NCBI GenBank assembly: GCA_949300485.1
Contig: CASGEL010000009.1
Location: 1-57,978 of the forward strand
Source of the DNA: an uncultured bacterium
GTDB lineage: Bacteria > Cyanobacteriota > Vampirovibrionia > Gastranaerophilales > Gastranaerophilaceae
Direction: 5' to 3'
Length of the DNA stretch: 57,978 nucleotides
Shown here: one piece after another, positions 18,158 through 27,863 of the stretch
How positions within the stretch are numbered: position 1 is the first letter of the stretch
Layout: every line of letters starts with the position of its first letter
Notes under the pieces: generated by a model
What the model was told of the DNA's origin: nothing
The model's input: the letters and a program-made list of their open reading frames with translations, nothing else
The model's database searches: none
Made by a program: the position numbers and the translations under genes

Positions 18158-20551
18158 TTAAATATCCAGTCCAGTAAACATCTCCAGAGATGTGACATTT
18201 TGTAATAGAGGGAATTGTTCTATATCATATTTTTTTACAAAGTCTATTGCTTCATTCCTTGCCATTTCAAGAATTTTTGCATCTCTTACAATGTCTGAAA
18301 TAATTAAATCAGGAAGTCCTGATTGTCTTGTCCCTAAAAATTCTCCAGGGCCTCTTAATTGCAGGTCTTTTTCAGCAATTACAAACCCATCGTTTGTTTC
18401 CGTCATAATGCTTAATCGTTCTTTTGTTTCCTGGCTTCTGGAAGAAGTTATCAGGACACAGTATGATTGAAGACTGTTTCTCCCGACTCGACCTCTTAAT
18501 TGGTGTAATTGTGAAAGTCCGAAACGTTCTGCATTTTCTATAACCATAACGGTTGCATTCGGAACATCTACACCTACTTCGACTACTGTAGTTGAAACTA
18601 AAATGTCATATTTCCCGTCTTTAAAATCTTTCATAACTTCTTCTTTTTCGTCATTTTTTAGTTTTCCATGCAAAAGTCCTATTTTAAATTGTGGAAATAC
18701 CTCCTGTTGCAATTTTTCAGCTTCTATAGTCGCAGCTTTAGCAGACAGTGTTTCACTCTCATCAATAAGCGGATAAACAATATATGCTTGTCTTCCCTCT
18801 TCAACTTCTTTTTTTATCAGTTCCCACACCTGTTTATGGGAACCTGTAAGTGCTGTTTTTATCGGTTTCCTGCCTTTTGGAAGTTCGTTTATAACAGTTA
18901 AATCAAGGTCGCCATGAACAGTCAGTGCTAATGTTCTTGGTATTGGAGTTGCTGTCATTGTAAGCATCTGCGGATTTTGTGATTTCTTTTTTAAGATATT
19001 TCTTTGTTTTACTCCAAACCGGTGCTGTTCATCCACAACAATCGCACCAAGGTTATTAAACTCAATGTTTTCTTGAATTAAAGCATGAGTTCCGACTGCA
19101 ATATGGGTTTGTCCGTTTTTCAAATCTGTTTCAAATTTCTTTCGAACTTTTTTTGTTTGACTTCCTAAAAATAATCCTACACTTAAACCCATCGGAGTTA
19201 GCCATTGTACAAGATTGTTGTAATGCTGCTGGGCAAGAATTTCAGTAGGTGCCATAAATGCCCCCTGATAACCGTTTTCTATTGCGGCCAATAACATTAT
19301 TGTCGCAACTACTGTTTTTCCGCTTCCTACATCACCCTGCAGTAATCTTTGCATAGGAGTATCAGAGTCCATATCATTTAGGATTTCATTTACTGCCTGT
19401 TTTTGTCCTGATGTTAATTCAAACGGAAGGCTGTTGATAAATTTTTGTACAAGTCCGTCTTTATGAACTTTAAGTGCATAGGAGGAAGTGTTTTTGGCAG
19501 TGTTTTCCCTTAATCTGATAAGCTTTAGCTGAATTAAAAATAATTCTTCAAAAATTAATGAAAATCTTGCCTGTTCTAATAATTCCATTGATTTGGGAAA
19601 ATGTATTTGTTCAACCGCAGTTTTTTTATCTAAAATTCCCAGACGTTCTCTTATGAAATCAGGGATAATATTTTTTATATCATTTTTATAAAGTTCTATT
19701 GCGTTAAAAATAGCTTTTCTGAGTGTTTTAATACTTAAACCTTCGCAGACAGTATAAATCGGGACAATTCTTGCAACATTCAGATTTGAATCGGGATTTT
19801 CCAAAAATTCTCCGCTCATAATTGAATATGTTGGTTTGTCCATTGTTAATTGATTATTATAGTTATTCCTTTTAACTGTACCGGACACCATAATTCCTGC
19901 ATTTTGCGGAAATTGGGCTTTCATTCGTTCCAAAAGATATTTATTTCCCTTTGCATTAAAAAAGCTTAACTCAAATTTGCCGCTTTCATCTGCTATTATA
20001 ACTTTTGTAACTGCTAAATTGTTTCTTGTATTAAAAGAAGAAACCGATTTGATATAACCGAAAACTGTTGTGGCCTGCCCTTCTTTTAAATCTCTTATCA
20101 GAGTTCTTGAAGAGTAGTCGATATGTTTTTTAGGGAAATACATCATCAAATCTTGAGCCGTAAAGATGCCAAGTTTATTAAATTTATACGCAACTTTTGG
20201 TCCGACTCCTTTTATATACATAACATCAACTTCAGACGGGTGTTTTAATTGTTGCTGTTTACGTGTTTCTTCTTCCTGTTTGTCGGAAGCTTCTTTTTGC
20301 AATTCTGATTTAATTACTTTGACAAAATGTTCTATGGATTTGCGTCTTTCCGGAACAGATGCATACGGATACATTTCAAAAGCTTCAATAATTACAGCCC
20401 AGCGAGGATTTTTTTTTGATTTTTTGTAATTCTCTTTGGCTATGTTTTTTATGAAGCTTGAAAATTTTTGGGTTTTCCCATGAATATCTATATATCGATA
20501 TTTAACTTCAATATCAATTGCAGCTTTTATTTTGTCCAAGTTTTCAATCAT
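18158..20551 (-). CDS. recG: ATP-dependent DNA helicase RecG
   Basis: A branch-migration helicase that remodels stalled replication forks and Holliday junctions. The 797-aa product has an N-terminal extension of about 100 residues, a feature of long RecG forms, before the wedge (OB) domain that begins VDVMYIKGVGPKVAYKFNKLG. Helicase motifs are intact: motif I LLQGDVGSGKTVVA, motif II VVDEQHRFG, motif III TMTATPIPRTLAL, and motif VI QLRGRVGRN. The start at 20551 has no ribosome site. It lies 60 bases downstream of ruvB, so the two recombination helicases may form one transcript. Confidence 0.96.
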   Translation of the reverse strand: MIENLDKIKAAIDIEVKYRYIDIHGKTQKFSSFIKNIAKENYKKSKKNPRWAVIIEAFEMYPYASVPERRKSIEHFVKVIKSELQKEASDKQEEETRKQQQLKHPSEVDVMYIKGVGPKVAYKFNKLGIFTAQDLMMYFPKKHIDYSSRTLIRDLKEGQATTVFGYIKSVSSFNTRNNLAVTKVIIADESGKFELSFFNAKGNKYLLERMKAQFPQNAGIMVSGTVKRNNYNNQLTMDKPTYSIMSGEFLENPDSNLNVARIVPIYTVCEGLSIKTLRKAIFNAIELYKNDIKNIIPDFIRERLGILDKKTAVEQIHFPKSMELLEQARFSLIFEELFLIQLKLIRLRENTAKNTSSYALKVHKDGLVQKFINSLPFELTSGQKQAVNEILNDMDSDTPMQRLLQGDVGSGKTVVATIMLLAAIENGYQGAFMAPTEILAQQHYNNLVQWLTPMGLSVGLFLGSQTKKVRKKFETDLKNGQTHIAVGTHALIQENIEFNNLGAIVVDEQHRFGVKQRNILKKKSQNPQMLTMTATPIPRTLALTVHGDLDLTVINELPKGRKPIKTALTGSHKQVWELIKKEVEEGRQAYIVYPLIDESETLSAKAATIEAEKLQQEVFPQFKIGLLHGKLKNDEKEEVMKDFKDGKYDILVSTTVVEVGVDVPNATVMVIENAERFGLSQLHQLRGRVGRNSLQSYCVLITSSRSQETKERLSIMTETNDGFVIAEKDLQLRGPGEFLGTRQSGLPDLIISDIVRDAKILEMARNEAIDFVKKYDIEQFPLLQNVTSLEMFTGLDI

Positions 20552-20611
20552 ATTTATAATTTTACATTAAGATTGATATTAAAACAAATAATATATGTTT
20601 TTTTATAGGGG

Positions 20612-21694
20612 TTAATAATTGTTAAAAAGAGTTTGTTGAGAGGCTTCATTTTGTGTTCTGTAGCCAAGATGTCTGTATGTGGCAGGGGATACCTTTCTGC
20701 CTCTCGGGGTTCTTTGCAGTAAGCCTGCTTGAAGAAGGAATGGCTCACAAACATCTTCTATTGTTCTTACATCTTCTCCTATTGCAGCCGCAATTGTTTC
20801 TATACCAACAGGACCACCATCGTATTTTTCTATTATTAATTTTAATAGATTTCTATCTGTTGTATCAAGTCCGAATTCATCGATTTTCAAAATATCAAGT
20901 GATTTATTGGCAATGTCTTTGGTGATTTTGCCGTTGTGTTTTACTATTGCATAGTCACTTACTCTTTTAACCAATCTGTTGGCTATTCTTGGTGTTCCTC
21001 TTGAACGTCTTGCTATTGCCAAGGCGCCTTCTTCATCTATTTCGATGTTTAATATTCCTGCTGTTCTTTTGATAATTTGTGCAAGCTCTTCATTTGTATA
21101 AAATTCAAGTCTGTGAATGATTCCAAATCTGTCTCTTAACGGCCCTGATAATTCACCGGCTTTTGTAGTGGCTCCGATTAGTGTGAATTTCGGAAGAGGA
21201 ACCCTGAGTGTCTTTACGGTTTGGCTCTTTCCTGTGGTCATATCAAGGTAAAAATCTTCCATTGCAGGATATAAAATTTCTTCTGCAACTTTATTTAATC
21301 TGTGAATTTCATCAATAAATAAAATTTCCCCACCCTGTAGTGACATTAAAATTCCTATAATGTCTCTAGGTCTTTCAAGAGCCGGAGCTGATGTGATTTT
21401 TATATCAACTCCCATTTCTTGAGCGATAACACCTGCCAAAGTTGTTTTTCCCAGTCCCGGAGGTCCGTAAAATAAAAGGTGATCAAGAGGCACTTCTCGT
21501 TTTTTTGCTGCTTGAATAGTTATTTTTAATGTGTCTTTTAATGCAGATTGGCCAATATATGTATCAAATGATTTTGGTCGGATACAATTTTCAAAGTTTT
21601 TATCTAAGTCTGCAGCTTCTGGTTTTACGACAGGATTTTTTTTCTCTGCCGTACAAGTATTTTTAAAATCATTATCATCTGCAATAATACTCAT
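20612..21694 (-). CDS. ruvB: Holliday junction branch migration helicase RuvB
   Basis: The AAA+ motor that drives branch migration with RuvA. The 360-aa product has Walker [14 protein letters not shown], Walker [12 protein letters not shown], the sensor region [10 protein letters not shown], the arginine-finger segment GPLRDRFG, and the C-terminal winged helix ([30 protein letters not shown]). It starts at the ATG at 21694 after a GGCGGAG ribosome site. recG lies directly downstream. ruvA and ruvC are not in the window. Confidence 0.97.
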   Translation of the reverse strand: MSIIADDNDFKNTCTAEKKNPVVKPEAADLDKNFENCIRPKSFDTYIGQSALKDTLKITIQAAKKREVPLDHLLFYGPPGLGKTTLAGVIAQEMGVDIKITSAPALERPRDIIGILMSLQGGEILFIDEIHRLNKVAEEILYPAMEDFYLDMTTGKSQTVKTLRVPLPKFTLIGATTKAGELSGPLRDRFGIIHRLEFYTNEELAQIIKRTAGILNIEIDEEGALAIARRSRGTPRIANRLVKRVSDYAIVKHNGKITKDIANKSLDILKIDEFGLDTTDRNLLKLIIEKYDGGPVGIETIAAAIGEDVRTIEDVCEPFLLQAGLLQRTPRGRKVSPATYRHLGYRTQNEASQQTLFNNY

Positions 21695-21761
21695 TTTAAG
21701 ACTCCGCCTTTATTTTATAATAGCACAAATTGCGTTATTAGAAAATATTTTAATGCTTATT

Positions 21762-24065
21762 CTATGACATTTCTTGAACAAATGATAGGATTGTAGAATA
21801 AAACTGCTCTTTGTTTTCTTCAATAAATTTTAATCTGTCTTTTATTTGTTTCGTTGTATATCGTTTATTATTTATGGCAGAATTTATGATAGATTCTTGA
21901 ATTTCCTTAAGCATAATTTTCAGTTGCTCTTTTGCTTCAATTTGAGTAAGTCTGTCTGTATCTTTATCAAGAATTCTCTGGATATCTTTCAAACATGTAA
22001 GATTAGACAGATATGTGAGTTCTGCTTTTAGTAAATTGGTATTATTTTGGTTTGGAATAATATTATGTTCTTCCATAATTTGAAGTCCAATATTATTTAC
22101 TTCTTTAAACAGATTTTCTCCGACGAGATTGGTATGTCCGTTATATACTTTTTCTTTTAATCCGTCTTCAACAATTTTTTGTGCTTGTTTTTTAGTCATT
22201 CCTTCTGGAAGGTTTGCATTTCTCAACAAAGCTTTAGCGATCCCTGTTGTATTGCCTATAAAGTAGTCTATATGATTAAGTGCATTTTCTATGGCTTCTT
22301 CTGGGGTATATCTTAAAACATTGCCGGTGTCTATAAATGTAAAAGGCTTTTCTCTGTTTGTTATATCAATAAATACATTACCTGGATGCGGATCTGCATG
22401 CATTACCTTCATTCCTTTTTTAGGAACAGATAATAGTTGTTCAAAAAATACTTGGAAATAATTTGTAAGTATTGCAAACATTTCTTTTTCTGAAATCTTT
22501 TTGTTTTGCTTCATCATTTCATCTATAAATTCATTAAATTGAATGCCTGGAGCTTTTTCCATTACATAGATGTTATCTTTTACTTCAATAGGTTTTACAG
22601 CATTATAATGACGTGCATTTTTGCCAAGAATTTGTGTTGCTTCCATTTCTTTTGAAAGGTCTACTTCTTGTACCCAGGCATCATAAAGAGAGTTTATTTT
22701 TCTAGTTAGATAATCCGCTTTTTCAGGATTATCTTTATTTGCATCTTTTAATGCGTTGATAAATAATTGTCTGTCGTTTTCTATTTTTTCTTTAGACATT
22801 CCTTTTTTCAAAAATTTCAAAACAACTTCTTTACCAGTAGTGTTATCTTTGGCAAGAAATGTTTCTGCAACAGTTCCGACACCAAGAGCTTTATCTTTTA
22901 TTATGGTGTATTTATCCCCATATGTTTTAGAGATAAATTCTTGTGCTTCTTTGACAGTTCTTGATTGAGGACAGTCACTTTTAAATCTCGTTATAATTGT
23001 TGCAAAATCATCAAGATTAGTTAGTTTTATTCCCATAATTTCTGGCTGGAAACCTTTTAGCATTCCTAAGACATTTTCAGGAATTGTTTGAAGAAATTTT
23101 GGCAGGAATATATTTTTTTCTTCAATCAATCTCATTTTTTCTTCAATTGATTTCCCTTCACCAAGAATTTCTGTTATAAATTTAGGATCTAAGAGTACTT
23201 GAGCCTGATTTGCAATTTCCATGAAACCTGAGGTACTATCGACTTTTTCGAATGGTTTTAGGTCTTTTATATTTTCAATAGCTTGAGATATAGCTTTATC
23301 CCAGCTTTTTAAAGACGAATTCAGCTTGTGGGTTTTATAAGTAAGTAATCCTGCCCCTGCTGCTTTTATTGCAAGGTTATCCTTTTGCTTTTCAATAAAA
23401 TCTTTTACGGATTTTTTATCATCTCGTTTTATGAATATATATCTTTGTAATGTGTTTTCTCCAAGTACTAAAGGAATTCCAAGCAGTCCGTTTTTCAACA
23501 TCGCAATAGGTGCCATTGCCCCGTCCAAGGCTCCTGTTAAAGTATCTTTCCAGAAGGTTTTATTATCTTTTTTTTCTTTACGTTTTAGATAAATTCTGTC
23601 AATAAATCGTAATGCTGGTTTAAGGGTCATCCCTGTAAGAATAGCAAGGCCTGCAGCTGCAAATTTTGAGTATTTACCTACTTTGATTTTTATATTTTCA
23701 TCCATAAAAGGCTGAGCAAATGCGATAAGTTTTTTGCTTAATGCATATGCTCCAAAGCTTCCTGCACCTGTTAGTGTATCAAGAGTTATTTCTGTTGCAT
23801 CTCTTTGCCCATATTTATAATCTTTTATATATTTATCAGTGCTTTCGTAATCGATTTTTCCTGCTTTATAGTCTTCAATTTTTTGCAAGATTTTTTTCTG
23901 AGATCTGCCGATCCCTGCTATTGATTTGATTTTATCAAATCCTTTAGCCGTTAAACCTTGACGTCTGTTTATTATTTTGTTATCTTCGAGCAGTTTTTCG
24001 CTAAGTTTATCTCTGATAAGTTGTGATTGCGTGTTTGTTCGGGTGAATGTAATATTGTTTTCCAT
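21762..24065 (-). CDS. Divergent ABC1/UbiB-like atypical kinase with a long N-terminal region
   Basis: A 767-aa protein. Residues 340-600 match the ABC1 (UbiB/ADCK) kinase-like fold: Lys417 in VVLKF, the helix Glu in EVDLSKEME (about 467-475), the catalytic loop HADPHPGN (556-563), and a metal-binding segment FIDTGN (577-582) where DFG is replaced by DTG. The ABC1 KxGQ motif appears as KLTN (347-350), and the Ala-rich loop is LGVGTVAETFLA. Residues 1-250 are family-foreign, with Gly/Ala-rich hydrophobic stretches (about 95-120, 130-150 and 178-205). Family members support isoprenoid-quinone lipid metabolism; with altered motifs the role here is open. It is divergent from the 1198-aa gene. Confidence 0.75.
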   Translation of the reverse strand: MENNITFTRTNTQSQLIRDKLSEKLLEDNKIINRRQGLTAKGFDKIKSIAGIGRSQKKILQKIEDYKAGKIDYESTDKYIKDYKYGQRDATEITLDTLTGAGSFGAYALSKKLIAFAQPFMDENIKIKVGKYSKFAAAGLAILTGMTLKPALRFIDRIYLKRKEKKDNKTFWKDTLTGALDGAMAPIAMLKNGLLGIPLVLGENTLQRYIFIKRDDKKSVKDFIEKQKDNLAIKAAGAGLLTYKTHKLNSSLKSWDKAISQAIENIKDLKPFEKVDSTSGFMEIANQAQVLLDPKFITEILGEGKSIEEKMRLIEEKNIFLPKFLQTIPENVLGMLKGFQPEIMGIKLTNLDDFATIITRFKSDCPQSRTVKEAQEFISKTYGDKYTIIKDKALGVGTVAETFLAKDNTTGKEVVLKFLKKGMSKEKIENDRQLFINALKDANKDNPEKADYLTRKINSLYDAWVQEVDLSKEMEATQILGKNARHYNAVKPIEVKDNIYVMEKAPGIQFNEFIDEMMKQNKKISEKEMFAILTNYFQVFFEQLLSVPKKGMKVMHADPHPGNVFIDITNREKPFTFIDTGNVLRYTPEEAIENALNHIDYFIGNTTGIAKALLRNANLPEGMTKKQAQKIVEDGLKEKVYNGHTNLVGENLFKEVNNIGLQIMEEHNIIPNQNNTNLLKAELTYLSNLTCLKDIQRILDKDTDRLTQIEAKEQLKIMLKEIQESIINSAINNKRYTTKQIKDRLKFIEENKEQFYSTILSFVQEMS

Positions 24066-24216
24066 TTTTAGAGTCCGGTTCCTTCTACCAAGTATTTTTA
24101 TTAATAGTTCTCAATCTAAAATATTGCTAAAATATTTAGATTTATACACAAAACTTAAAATATAACATCTTTATAATATCATCTTTTTGCATTAGTTTAA
24201 AAGCCTAATGCTATGA

Positions 24217-24222
24217 TATAAT
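24217..24222 (+). promoter_or_regulatory. Extended -10 element of the 1198-aa gene; predicted leaderless transcript
   Basis: TATAAT preceded by TGA (extended -10 form TGnTATAAT), six bases before the ATG at 24229. Transcription would start on or next to the A of the ATG. There is no ribosome binding site, which fits a leaderless mRNA. Confidence 0.6.
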
Positions 24223-24228
24223 TTAAGT

Positions 24229-27200
24229 ATGGAATGTCCTAAATGCGGAGCGGAAATTAGTAAAAGTGCATTGGTGTGCCCGAATTGCAAGAAGGTACTT
24301 AAAATCGTTTGCCCTGTTTGTAAAACCATAAATACCAAAAATACCTGTAAAAAGTGCGGAGAAATCCTCGTAACAAAGTGTGCAAAATGCGGCAAAATAA
24401 ATTTGATGAAAAATCCAAAATGTATAAAATGCGGATTTTCTAATGAAATAAGTGCAGTTATGGGAGAATCAAATACTGACAATTTTGCAGTATTAAGAAT
24501 AGATTTCCCTAATAGCGACGTTGTAAAAGCTAAATTAGGATCTAATAAATTGTATCAAAAATTCAGGGCAAATTTAGATGCTATGATTGTATCTTATGTT
24601 AATACTCTGAATGTCAGACGGCAAATTATAAATAATGATATTTATATTATAAGATTTAATAAGGATTATACTTTCTCTGCTTCTGCCAATTCTGCAATTC
24701 AGGCAACAATTGAACTTGTTAATTTGATTACGAAATTAAACGTAAAACTCCTAAAGAAAAAAGGAGTTGGTTTAAAGTGTAATTTTACAATAATGAAGCG
24801 TGAAGCCGAACAAAATCCGTACGATATAGATACAAAATTCCATGCAAATATGGTTTATCAAAGTTCCAGCAAAGAAATGAAGGCTTTAGATTCATTTCAA
24901 GTAATTACAGATGAGAATTTTTATGATCTTTATAAAGAAAATTACAAAATGGATTCATTGAATTCTGCAATGGTCGATGGAGTAATGAAAAGATTTTTTG
25001 AAATGAATTTAAAAGAATTTGTTAATATAGGTGAATTCTTGCGTAATGAAGCTCAAAAAGAACAGGAAGAAAATTCTGATGACATAGAGGTTCCGGTATT
25101 TATTCAATCTGCTTTGATTGATCAAGCAAAAATTACTCAGGATGCATTAAAAGCTGAAAATAATATTGAAGATGATGATATTTATGATATTGAAATGATA
25201 AATTTTGATGAAATAAGCTGTTCATTTGTAAAAACTGAAAGTATAAATGTTTTGGATTGTGTTGTTCAGATGCTGGAGCAGCTTCCTATGGGAATTTTGG
25301 CATTAAAAGCCTCTCCGATGTATCAGCCTTATACGTTAAAACTTTTATCAGCAGTAGATGAAATGGGTATTTATGATAATGTTATCCCGATTACTTGTCA
25401 TGATGATATGAAATTTTCGCCGTATTCATTCTTTAGAGATTTGCTTTCTTCAATTTTTGAATATACTGTTTCTCAAAAATTGTTTGATACAAATGATTTT
25501 TCTATGTTTTCAACAATAGATAAGTCAGGATTGGTTAAAGATTTAATAACATTATCTCAACGACAAATGTCGAATATGGAAGATACCAGGGAAAATTATT
25601 GCCAGATATTTTTTGCACTGCTTAAGTCTATTCCTAATACTTTGATTTATATTGAAAATTATGAAAAAATTGATGATAGTTCAAAATTTGTTTTAGAGCA
25701 GTTATTTGATCATTTTGATGAATTAAATATAAGTTATTTGATTTCATATGATAAATCATATGCACTGCATAAAGATTCTCATTTTTTACTATCAAGACCT
25801 TATTATGCCGAAGTTACGCTTACTCCGACTCCATTTGAAACTATTGTTGGTGGAGATCCTGAATTTTATAAAAATATAATGACTGATTTTTATTTTCAAC
25901 GGATTGCAAAATATGCATGCGGCAGTACATTGTTTTTAGATTTTGCAATTCAATATTTGTTGGAAACGGGAGTTTACGAATATACTGAGGATTCTCTTAC
26001 AATGGTTAATCCAAAGACCATTATTATCCCTTCCGGGTTGCCTAAATTGATGAAGCGTAGAATAAATTTACTGAAAGACGATGAGGAAACTATCAGATTT
26101 TTGACTATGCTTGTTCTGTTGGGCACAAGAATTGATGAAAAAACTATTAATTCTTTAGGGTTTAAAAATTGGGAAAAAATAGCGGAAAATCTTGCAGGTA
26201 TGGGGTATATTTATTCTTATAATAATTGCATTTATTTCTCAAATTACAATATATTGAGAGAAAGCCTGCTTGAAGTTATAAAACAAGAGGATTTAAATAA
26301 AGTTGCGAATGATTTATTCCATTTTGTGTATGTAGAAGATATGCCAAATCCAGTTAAAGGCTTTTTATATGATATTCTCGGGCAGGGTGAAAAGGTTGTT
26401 TTTGAATGGGAAAAACTTGCAAATATTAACCTTTCAATGGGCGATTTTTCGGGGTATTTAAATTGTTCAGCTAAAATTTTGGGTACGTTGGAAAAATATT
26501 CGTCATTATGGTCTGAATCAGAACTTATGAAATATAAACTATCTTTGTATGAAAATGTTGCAAATAATATGTATGAATATAATCCTGAACAAACTCAAGA
26601 GTTAGCTGAAAAAACTCTTATAAGTTTAAAATCTTCAGGGAACCCGGATAGTTATATCTCTTTTTGTACCAAAATGATACAGGGAGCTATTGTGCATGGT
26701 GATTATATGTATGCAATGAATCTTACGCATAGTGTATTATCTTCCATGGAAAAATTTTCTATAGATCCCGCTTCTCCTGATTTTAATTTGTATGTACTTT
26801 TAATGTCTATAATTTATGTAAAAATATTATTTAATATAGGTGCATATAGTGATTGCCTTGATATAGGATATAATGTTTTAAATGTTTTAGATTCTGAAAA
26901 AATTAATTCTATACAATATACTATAATTTCGAAATCCGAGTTTAAATTTTTAGTTTCTGAATGTGTAGGTTATGTTGCTCTAGTCGATATAATTTCTCTA
27001 AATGAAGATGTCGGAGAATTTCTAGATATTTCTAGAAAGTTGCTAGATTTTATACCGCAAAAGTATGATATTTTTATTCAGTTGCAAAATTTAATTAAGG
27101 GTAAAGATGTTTCAATAAATCCTTCTATGGCTGGAGAAGATATGTTCTCTGCTATTTTATTTCATATAATGAATGCGTTTGTAGGTTATAAATCTGATCC

Positions 27201-27825
27201 TACAGCATTTGCCCAGGAAATTTATAAGGCAAAGTTAATAGCTAATGAAGCTCAAATGTTTCAGTTTGAAATATTTGCGGATTTAATGATTGGCTATGCA
27301 TATATTCAGCTAAACTCTTTCAAAAAAGCTTCAACAATGATTTATAAAATTATAAAATCAGCTAAAGAAAAAGGTATGAATGCAATTGTACATCTAGGTT
27401 GGTATGTTATGAGTATATTGAATATAAGGGAAGGTAAATTTGATATTGCATATGGAGTATTAAATAATTCTAATATTCAAATGGAAAAACAAGGTGGTAT
27501 AAGTGAATATTTAACCATGCTGAATAAAGTTAATATGTATAAAGTTTTAATGTGTACAAATGCTCAGGAACAGGCTCAGATATGTTTAAATCAAGCTTCT
27601 TATATTGTCCAAAAATACGGATTGAATTTCAATTTAAATATTGACATCAAGAAAATTCTGTTAGAAAATTCAGTTAACGGCAGTCAGGTGCAGAAAGTTC
27701 AAAAAACTGTAAGCACCCCTGTATCGAAGAAAGAGAGTGTATCAGAACAAGGAAAAGAAACTTCAACAGGATTTGATGAAAGTGATAGTGATGTAGTTAA
27801 TCCTTCAGACTTTTTCTCAGATTAG
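24229..27825 (+). CDS. Zinc-ribbon / pseudo-nucleotide-cyclase / pseudo-ATPase / TPR protein
   Basis: A 1198-aa cytoplasmic protein. The N-terminus has six CxxC pairs (residues 3-6, 17-20, 28-31, 40-43, 51-54, 65-68), i.e. three tandem zinc ribbons. Residues about 85-270 resemble a class III nucleotide cyclase fold that lacks recognisable metal-binding Asp and transition-state residues. Residues about 338-600 follow the layout of the AAA_16 ATPases fused to such cyclases (SPYSFFRDLLSSI; Walker-B-like TLIYIENYEKIDDSS). The Walker A position (MGILALKASPMYQ) has no GKT. The C-terminal 500 residues are helical repeats (TPR-like) with an acidic tail. Domain assignment is by pattern and order, so it is probable rather than certain. 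It looks like a catalytically dead scaffold or sensor. glgA follows 38 bases later. Confidence 0.75.
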   Translation: MECPKCGAEISKSALVCPNCKKVLKIVCPVCKTINTKNTCKKCGEILVTKCAKCGKINLMKNPKCIKCGFSNEISAVMGESNTDNFAVLRIDFPNSDVVKAKLGSNKLYQKFRANLDAMIVSYVNTLNVRRQIINNDIYIIRFNKDYTFSASANSAIQATIELVNLITKLNVKLLKKKGVGLKCNFTIMKREAEQNPYDIDTKFHANMVYQSSSKEMKALDSFQVITDENFYDLYKENYKMDSLNSAMVDGVMKRFFEMNLKEFVNIGEFLRNEAQKEQEENSDDIEVPVFIQSALIDQAKITQDALKAENNIEDDDIYDIEMINFDEISCSFVKTESINVLDCVVQMLEQLPMGILALKASPMYQPYTLKLLSAVDEMGIYDNVIPITCHDDMKFSPYSFFRDLLSSIFEYTVSQKLFDTNDFSMFSTIDKSGLVKDLITLSQRQMSNMEDTRENYCQIFFALLKSIPNTLIYIENYEKIDDSSKFVLEQLFDHFDELNISYLISYDKSYALHKDSHFLLSRPYYAEVTLTPTPFETIVGGDPEFYKNIMTDFYFQRIAKYACGSTLFLDFAIQYLLETGVYEYTEDSLTMVNPKTIIIPSGLPKLMKRRINLLKDDEETIRFLTMLVLLGTRIDEKTINSLGFKNWEKIAENLAGMGYIYSYNNCIYFSNYNILRESLLEVIKQEDLNKVANDLFHFVYVEDMPNPVKGFLYDILGQGEKVVFEWEKLANINLSMGDFSGYLNCSAKILGTLEKYSSLWSESELMKYKLSLYENVANNMYEYNPEQTQELAEKTLISLKSSGNPDSYISFCTKMIQGAIVHGDYMYAMNLTHSVLSSMEKFSIDPASPDFNLYVLLMSIIYVKILFNIGAYSDCLDIGYNVLNVLDSEKINSIQYTIISKSEFKFLVSECVGYVALVDIISLNEDVGEFLDISRKLLDFIPQKYDIFIQLQNLIKGKDVSINPSMAGEDMFSAILFHIMNAFVGYKSDPTAFAQEIYKAKLIANEAQMFQFEIFADLMIGYAYIQLNSFKKASTMIYKIIKSAKEKGMNAIVHLGWYVMSILNIREGKFDIAYGVLNNSNIQMEKQGGISEYLTMLNKVNMYKVLMCTNAQEQAQICLNQASYIVQKYGLNFNLNIDIKKILLENSVNGSQVQKVQKTVSTPVSKKESVSEQGKETSTGFDESDSDVVNPSDFFSD

Positions 27826-27863
27826 GTTGAATTTCCCTGATAGTGTTCAGAAAGAGAGGAAAA

